A stretch of DNA of 64,000 nucleotides from assembly GCA_030248195.1 (NCBI GenBank), contig JASAND010007604.1:82618-146617 (forward strand). Direction: 5' to 3'. The DNA is from Trissonchulus latispiculum. Lineage: Eukaryota; Nematoda; Enoplea; Enoplida; Ironidae. The position numbers and the translations under genes were made by a program. The notes under the pieces are model-generated. The model was not told the DNA's origin. It did not search any database and saw only the letters and a program-made list of their open reading frames with translations. Below are positions 56,401-64,000 of this stretch, piece by piece (the first letter of the stretch is position 1; every line of letters starts with the position of its first letter).

Positions 56401-57212
56401 GGTCACATTACATTTATTTAGCCAGTTAAAGAAAGATCATACTTGTGGTACTCGTGACAGTCCACATTAACGGGGCAATACGGCATCTAAAAGAAAAAGT
56501 TAAATATGTAATTAATCCAAGGTGTGCTTTTGCATACAAATATAGGACTTTGTTCGTGCACTGCGGAAGTGTAGTGCGGCTCTCAGCATGTGGACTTAGA
56601 GGTGATACTGAAAAAATAATTTTGACAACTTACAGGGTAGTTTGGGGCAGGAAAGAGAAGGTATGTTTCAAGCACTTTGTATCGTTCATAGCTGAAAATG
56701 AAAAACTGAGGTAAACGCAAGGCACCCGCCGAACTTTTTGCTAGTCTATGTACGAAAGTTAGATAAAGATAAATAGATAAAGTGACAGTTTAATCAAGAA
56801 TTGCTCGACCCTTGCTACAACAGGATGCTGTCCACTGTACTCAGTACATACGACCTCTTATAGTATGCTAAGTTAACATCTGTGTACCTAAGAACAGCAG
56901 CTAATTTCGAAACGTGGAAATTGGAAACAAAGAAACTTGGTGTATGAAATTACTGTTATCCCACTTACAAACATGGTTCAGGGCAGTTAGCATCTGTCGA
57001 CAGGTTGCTTGCTTTGGCTGCATTGTCTTGGATACATGATACTAGAGAACATAAAAATCCACAGCAAATTAACCCCTTACTACGAGGGGTACAAATTGAT
57101 AAAAATTCTTTCCACACCCTAGTTCCGAACATTTTCCATCTTCAACGGATTTTTTCTAAGAAAAATCACTATATCTGATAGAGATAGTTATAGCTGATAT
57201 CGTTGCACTTAC
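56401..57212. other. Stretch expected to hold further channel exons; none confirmed
   Basis: The channel gene on the - strand should continue here with the CLPxC region and second membrane span. I found acceptor-like sites (near 56516 and 56613) but no frame giving the expected motifs, so nothing is called. Confidence 0.3.
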
Positions 57213-60200
57213 GTTCAGCCTTTGTACATGGACGGTGACCGGGAGGTATGGGAATTGCAGGATGTCCACAGTCACACAAATCGATATAAATACGTTGTTG
57301 TTCAGTTTTTTCACAAGACTAAAAGAGCGATATCTCGCTTAAAGTTGTCCAAATTGCCTGATACTACATTCGGAATATATATACTGACTACATACTTCCG
57401 GCGCAGAGAAGTCAGTATTACATCATTAAGACCGGTTAAATTAATATTGCACTTGTGTTTAACCATAATTCATTAACGAGCATAATAATCAATGTTTTAC
57501 AATATGTATAAGAATAAGCATATAAAATATAAATAATATAAGTAAATAAGCAGTCTGTGTAATAATGGAGGTCCACCTCTATGAAGAGGGTTATCACGGT
57601 GCTCTTTTTACATAGCGAAAAGGCAGTAGAATTAAGACTTAGTAATAATAAGAACACAACCAAAACATAACTCAACTATCAACCAAAACAAACTAAAAAT
57701 AATAATATATAAGTTGTTCTTAGCATGAACCAAACTAATTTCAACGTTGCCAATTATGTATAGTTAATCTTACAAGAACTCTGTACGGAGTCTCGTAGGC
57801 GCTGTATTTGTTCCTGTTTTCATCTTCAACGCATTCTTGATAAGGATAAGGAAGCAACCGGATACTTTCCTGAATAAAAGTAAAAATAATCTATTACTGA
57901 TGAATATAATATAGAGCGAAACCGACTCGATTTAGCTTCCATTGAATTCTTCTAAGTAATTGATTATTTGCGTTTATGTATTCTCAAACCGAACAAACAT
58001 TATTTAATACTGTTTAAAAGGTGAAACTATTTTTTATGTGTTCAGCAAGTACGATTTGTGTAATAAAACGAAGGTCTTATACTCTTGTTTCACTTAATCT
58101 ATGGATCTATTCACTTAAGCTCGAAGCGTATGATTATTAAACATTTCCATAAGAGTTATTCTCAGATTAGCCTTCGAAAATTCTCGAATCCAACATACAG
58201 TTACCATGTTCATTTGATTACCAACCATGTTTCATTCCATGGTGCAAAATGAATGAAGTTAGTAGTGTACACATTAATTTAATAATAAAGGTTTCGCTTC
58301 TATTAAGCTTTCAGAGTGTTAAAACTTACATAATGTACAGCTAAGCTTGTAACATGTCCAGGTGCTAAAAAATATCCATCTCTTTCTGGAAAACTTTGGG
58401 TTCCAGAAGGAAGAACAGTTGCTCGAAATCCAGCTGCATCAGAAAAGTTTATATAATCATCCTGGTTTACGGTCATCCTAACATACAGTCCTAGAATATA
58501 AAAGCGGAGATTAACCAGGATCTTAATATTCAATTTGCCTCAAACTTCATGAAAACCATTTTGTGCTAGCATTTATCAATACTTTTTCCAAAAACGTTAA
58601 ACTTAGTACATCCTTTAGTCTGTGTTTACCGTGCCTCAATCCAGGGAGAACAGCACGTTGCGCTCGAAGTGTATCATTATTAAACATATAACAATTTCCA
58701 TAAGAGTTATCCACAAATGAGCCGTCGAAAATCCTGAAAACTAACACACAGTTACCATGTTCATTTGTTACTAACCAACACTTTTAGTAAACTATAATTT
58801 TTCGAAAAGCTAAAAATAAGATGTTGTTTTGCACAACGGCATTCCATCAGTAATCTGCACAGAATATAATAATAGTAATAATAAATGATGATAAAAATAA
58901 TAAGAATAATAATAAGAATACAATAATAAGACGAAGAAGAATTCAATAATTCACAAAATTGTTATGTGAAACATCAAGAAGTAATTAGAATTTTAGAAAA
59001 GGGTCAGCAATTACAATTTTAAAAGAACAGCAGTTAGTTGCACTATGTAGAACAGCAGTTAGGTAATTTAATTTGACAACGCTGAAGAGCCGCTTGATTG
59101 CTTATATATCCATAAATGAGCTGCTAGCGGCGACCTAACCAGTTAATATCTTTCTTACTGAATATCGACTTTCGCTTTGTTAACCTTCAATAAAACTTGA
59201 AGAAATAATCACTCGAAGCGCCTACTCAAACACAGCAAATATAAAAACCCATAATTACTATTTTCATGAATTACTGCAAGCGAAAGCATGAGTGTCAGAA
59301 GTGCTCGGTAAAAATTAACAAATTCCGACGTACTTCTCACATCCAATTATGCTGTCATACATGCAATAGTTAAAAACATCGGACATGGTGAAGCCAACGG
59401 CGCGCAACTCTTCCTGTTTCTGTAACGCCGCGTACAGCCGCAGAAGTTCTTGGGCTTTCAGAAGAATAGTTTGGGCGTTGGCGTTTCCCTGTCAGAAATG
59501 CAAGGAGCATCCAAGTTGCTATTATATTAACACAAAACTGGATAAAATCACAGCCAGAATCGCCAAATTTATACACGTTTCAACAAGAACAAACAAGGTC
59601 AAGTATTAACTCGTTCTGTAGGAGTTAACTGCTACAGAAAGTAGTAAATACAGTGACTGTAAATTTAGATGTTAAATGTAAACTAAAATGCACAGTAATA
59701 AAATGAATATACTAAAATAGAGTAGTACATCAGGCGCCAATAGCAATTCATCGGCAATTCGAGCAATATCATGCCTTAAAATGCAGTTGAAGCCACCTTC
59801 GTAGTCATGACAAATTTCCTCCCCACATTCCACATTTCCGCCCTTCTCCTCACACTCATCAATATCTGCAATAGTACTGTCATAATCAAAGATTTAACTC
59901 TGTATTTTACATGCAAAAAGCTCAGAAACAAGCTTTCACTTTAACGAAAGCTTCGGAATAGCTTACAGTAATAAGGAGACTGGTTTACATCATCAGCCAA
60001 CAGATATGATTATTGTATCAGGGCTACACTACGATAATCCTCTCTGCGTAAGTGCAAGAATTGCACTATGATAGCGGAATTACGCAGGTTTCCGTTCCCA
60101 CAAGATTTCTGCATCCAACACATGGTTACAACAAACTGTGGAATTGAATTGAAAGTTAAAAAAGAAGTATTAAGTTTTGCGCTAGTACTCATTGTCAGGC

Positions 60201-63200
60201 TATCTTAAAGAGTCAAGTGCATCGTTACTTAATGACGTGTTCCAGTTGCCTTAAAAGAAAAGGTAGCCAAAAATGATACAACTGGAAAAAGATGACATAA
60301 TCGAAAAGGTAAAATCGTCAGAGTGAGTTCCATCCATTAGTAGCAGTCTTAAAGCCAACTGTAAAAGAGCGCATATGCTGTGATCTTAGAGAGCTTAACA
60401 AAGCCATCACACTTGACAAGTTTCCATTCCCAAATACCCAAGAACTGTTCGACCAACTGGGAAATGGAACCCATTTCTCCAAACTTGACCTTCGAAAAGT
60501 CTACTTTCAGATAGAATTGGGCTAGTCAAGAAGATAATTTAGAAGCCTTTGTCATAGAAACATTAGTCTATTAATACAAAAGACTTCCTATAAGTATGAA
60601 GATTTCGACTGCTGCGTTTCAAAGAATAATGCAAATGACATGCCTAACACAGTGGTTTACCAGAACGGCATTCATCTATCAGGTGCAACAAAAGAAGAAA
60701 ACGACATAGACCCTGCTGTCTGTCCTTGAAAAGCAGGAAGCCAAAGATGCAAGATTGGAATTAGATAAAATGGTATTGGGTGTCACAGAGATTAAAGCTC
60801 TGGGTAATACTTAATGCGCTGATGGCATTGGAATGGAATGCGAAGAACCTGAAGGCAGCTTGTGAAGCACTGAAGCAATGAAATTTGTTTGGACATAAAC
60901 CGAAGAATCAGCATTTGCGCAGCTTAAACACGGGATTAAAGAATGTCCATCTCTTGGCTACTTTGACCCACAAGCACCAACGACCGTCACAACTGATGCC
61001 TCAGTCTACGGATTGAGTACAACATTAATCCAATTGCTGAATGGAACTGAAAAAGTGATCGCGTTTGCATCCTGTACTTTGAATGAAAGAGAAAGAAAGT
61101 TTTTGTTGCTGGGAAAGAAACTTATGCTTGCGTATGAGACGTAGAGCACTGGCATACATACATTTGGCGACGACCGTTTCGCCTACGTATGGATCATCAA
61201 ATCCTGACGGTTTTGCTCAGATCTACCGGAGCAAGTTATAAGCCAGCAAGAACAGCCCGCTGTTGTGTTTGTCTTGTTTGCCTACGACTTTCAGCGCATC
61301 TATCAGCCGAGGAAAGAAAATTCCGTAGCTGATGCGCTTTCAAGATTACCTTTGTCTGACCAATCATACTTCAACTTCCCTTGAACAACTTGCAAAAGCT
61401 AGAAACAACGATCCAGTCTTTTCAGAGGTGAAATCATTTGTGTAAGACAAATATCCTAAGCAAGATCTCCCACATGAACTAAAACCTTTTGGGAACATTC
61501 AATCAGCCTTTTATAGAGAAAACGAATGTGTTTGAAAGATGGCAGCCGATTGGTGGTCCAACCAACGTTACAAATGCGGATCCTTGACGGTGCTCATGAA
61601 GGTCGTCGTGGTATCAAAAAAATTAAGAGAAAACAACTGGGGACCCTGCATGGACAAAGCTGTTGAATACCTTGTCCGCAGCTGCGAGTGACAAAATCCG
61701 TCCTATTCAACAGAACAGTCCAATCAGCCGGTAAGACCAACAAATTGGCAAACTATCGGTATTGATATCATGGGCCCTATGGCCAGTGCTCCTCTACAGA
61801 GCCAACATCTGATAGTCATTTTAGATCACTATCCAAAATGGGTCTCTTGCAAGATTAACATCAACGAAGATCATTGAAGTTTTGAAAAACCTATTTGCGC
61901 GACACGGCATTCCCGAAAACATCATATCTGATAATGGTCCACAACAAGTAAGGAATTCGAAGAATTCGCCACAAACAACAGTATTCATCACAAGTTCACT
62001 GCAAATTACAACCCACAAGCAAACGGATGTAGAATGTAGAACGGATGAACAAGATTTTTAAGGAAAAACAACAAGCTGAGCTTCACACTGGTAAACTATG
62101 GGAACTGTCTGTCATTGATATACTGTAAAGCTACAGATAAATAGTCCACCGAGCTACAGGAAAATGGCCGCCAGATGTCTTTCTGGAAAGAAAATTCAAA
62201 ACCAAGCTCAATGCACTGCACTTTCAGCACTCCACAGATCCGTTACGAGTTTCGAAGGAACATATGTGAAGCAGTGCCAAAAACAACATAAAGCGACAGT
62301 CAAAGGATAATACAACTTCAAGGGGAGACATCGCGAAAGACGCCAGCGAAGTGCGTGAAACGTTCAGAATTGTAAATTTACTGAAATTGAGCGAATAACA
62401 GAAGTCATCATAGATTTTCATACACATTACTAGCAAATTTTCAGATTTCGGTTTGAGATAAACCTTCAAAACTAACCTATTTCGCAATACTCTCCTCTAT
62501 AACCAACACCGCACTTGCACGTGTAGGTATCTCCTTCATCAACACATTGTGCATTGCTGTAGCATTGATGTACTTCGCAAGGATCGTCTAAACCAATTCT
62601 CACAAGTCACTTTATGGACAATAGTTATTTTTTACAGTTGTTTTACGGCGAGCAATAGTTTCTCAATACTAAATTAAACTAAATTAAATGCACCTCTATT
62701 TTATTTCGGCTGATAATTAATGAATAATATCCTCTACTTATGTTTCATATCTTGATATTATAATGAAGTAGAAATCCTAAAATATCTTAATTCAAGTGCT
62801 GCCCACCTGATTCTTATACTCTCACTTTGCATGGCATTAACCAAACAAACCAAACAGCATTAACCTGGGTTCCATATGAATTTTGGTTCTTTTGTTGTTG
62901 TCGTAGGAAGAGATGATGTGGTCGTTGTTGATGTTTCTACAGTGGAAGGAGGTACTGTCGTCAATTCTGCTGGAACTGTGGGGAGATCATTTAAATTTGT
63001 TGTTGTCGCAGCAGCACCAGCAGCAGCGTTGCTTGTACTTAAACCTTTGTTCCCTCCAGATGTAGTCGTAGTCGCAGCTGTAGTAGGCAACGGTGGCAAA
63101 TCAGGAGTTCCTGCCTGTCTTTTGAATAAATGCCGAAGTGTCGTTGCTAAAACAAAGCATTAGAGACAGTATTTGCAATTTTGTTACAGGGATTGCACTA

Positions 63201-63535
63201 GCAGTAGAATGTAACAATTATCTTAATGCTAACTTTTAATTGGGATCAGCTTAATTTCAATTTAGAGAACATAATATCCTATGACGGGTGCTAAAACACA
63301 TATAAGTTATTAGCGTGCAAATTCGCACCGCTAATTCAGCACGTCACTTGTTGCTGCCTACCAATCTGAATACTTAGCTGCTCGAATATTTTTATCAACA
63401 TTAAATTCATCCATTACTTTCCAATGTTGAGTTCAGGGAGTCCCAAAGATCAAAATAATCAGCTACTGATAGGGATCGCTTGGTCTTGTTATTTGCATTA
63501 TTTAATGCATTAATAGCTTTTTCGTACGCAAACGT
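57213..63535 (-). CDS. DEG/ENaC-family channel with mucin-like linker and EGF domains (partial)
   Basis: Nine exons join in frame: 63535-63418, 63146-62865, 62587-62477, 59865-59729, 59488-59334, 58733-58630, 58490-58330, 57869-57774, 57318-57213. In order they encode a helical segment (TFAYEKAINALNNANNK), a Thr/Pro/Ser-rich mucin-like linker, an EGF-like domain with six Cys (DPCEVHQC...CKCGVGYRGEYC), a calcium-binding-type EGF start (DIDEC; only four Cys seen), then the amiloride-sensitive channel ectodomain: GFTMSDVFNYC, GNCYMFN, QDDYINFSDAAGF, IRLLPYPYQEC and LCDCGHPAIPIPP. The family forms trimeric sodium channels. EGF plus ENaC is the plan of nematode EGAS proteins. The first membrane span (beyond 63535) and second (below 57213) are not identified. 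Confidence 0.85.
58121..58233 (-). pseudogene. Decayed duplicate of the GNCY exon
   Basis: About 110 bases match exon 58733-58630 and its upstream intron (shared TTTCCATAAGAGTTAT, CAGTTACCATGTTCATTTG and CTCGAAG.GTAT.ATTATTAAAC). The copy lacks 7 bases that encode the NCY part of GNCYMFN, which breaks the frame, so it cannot serve as an alternative exon. Confidence 0.7.
58865..58932. repeat. (AAT)n-type simple repeat
   Basis: Irregular AATAATAAG/AATAAT run within an intron of the channel gene. Confidence 0.7.
60270..62350 (+). pseudogene. Decayed Ty3/gypsy pol in an intron of the channel gene
   Basis: On the + strand, in broken frames: reverse transcriptase (CCDLRELNKAITLDKFPFP, FSKLDLRKVYFQIELG near 60400-60525), RNase H (TTDASVYGLSTTL near 60990; SVADALSRLPLS near 61330) and integrase (IDIMGPMASAPLQSQHLIV near 61765; LFARHGIPENIISDNGPQQ near 61890; YNPQANGC near 62010). 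Numerous stops and shifts, no flanking LTRs recognised. It is antisense to the host gene and fills the intron between the two EGF exons. Confidence 0.85.
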
Positions 63536-63829
63536 CTAAAACAGAAAATAGCCATAGTTTACACGACAATACGTTTTAATATAATTCGCATGAAATTTCT
63601 ACGCTATCAAAACAGGTTACCATAACACTCATGAACGAAGCGAATAACACCTGCACATCACACCAGCGTACATCAAATAACACCAGCGTACCACTGCTGC
63701 CAGATCCGGTATTTCACTGATTGCTTGTTTCCGATACGGATTCACATTGCATATGCTAACAGAAGGAAAAGGAACAGGACTTCCACTCAGTATCTAAAAC
63801 CATATTAAGAGTACAAATTTTCTTTTGAC

Positions 63830-63925
63830 GGGCTGGACCGAAACCATTGCTAGCGGGCCGGGCCAAGCAAGATTTTGGAGCGGGCCGGCCGGGCCTAAAA
63901 AACTCGGCCCGTGCTCACCATGTGT
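63830..63925. repeat. GGCCGG-rich repeat at the window end
   Basis: Repeated GCGGGCCGG and GGGCCGGCCGGGCC, similar in style to 21451-21826. Non-coding; truncated or divergent copy. Confidence 0.45.
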
Positions 63926-64000
63926 TCTAAAGCTCGAAACAGGTACAAAACTCGCGCACGTAGGGCTTATGTTTTCGAGTTTAGCACACAAGCATAGAGC

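Noticed and set aside
56440..56640. Possible last exons of the channel gene
   Set aside because: Acceptor-like AGs exist, but in the required phase the frames either stop early or lack the CLPxC and membrane-span motifs.

Overview
The window is transposon-rich invertebrate nuclear DNA. Spliced genes have canonical GT/AG introns, there are TATA boxes and AATAAA signals, and tRNA-derived SINE-like units, hAT-, Harbinger- and piggyBac-type MITEs and decayed Ty3/gypsy elements are common. I cannot name the phylum.

Layout. 1-554 is an assembly-edge oddity: poly-G followed by DNA with only three cytosines, all in CpG. 555-5900 is non-coding. 5900-16500 holds a multi-gene element on the + strand. 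It has a TATA promoter, two paralogous proline-rich proteins sharing a CxxCGQ...WxWD...CLRP module, and a 4.9-kb coding tract broken into six frames or pieces that ends in a NADAR (YbiA-like N-glycosidase) domain. Its 2.5-kb 3' region is hairpin-containing and pyrimidine-rich. 17350-30210 carries two tandem paralogous two-exon genes for cysteine-free secreted proteins of unknown function, separated by palindromic elements. 35929-41449 is a complete six-exon START-domain gene (STARD10-like), with transposons in introns 1-3. 42368-48025, and probably on to about 48.5 kb, is a 5.7-kb non-coding block crowded with perfect hairpins and bounded by a 16-bp inverted repeat. 49-54.8 kb is a Ty3/gypsy remnant (- strand) with MITEs. 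57213-63535 (- strand) is the middle of a gene encoding a mucin-like linker, EGF-like domains and a DEG/ENaC ectodomain, similar in architecture to the nematode EGAS channels. A second Ty3/gypsy remnant lies in one of its introns.

The host genes are ordinary in type: lipid transfer, ion channel, secreted protein pair. The less ordinary material is the NADAR element and the hairpin block. Two copies of one composite hairpin (44346-44398 and 19900-19951) differ by a compensatory base-pair change plus a G-T wobble, which suggests that the folded form is or was selected. Both the hairpin block and the 3' region of the NADAR element carry arrays of short GGCC-N5-GCC inverted repeats, so they may be relatives, but I see no long alignment between them.
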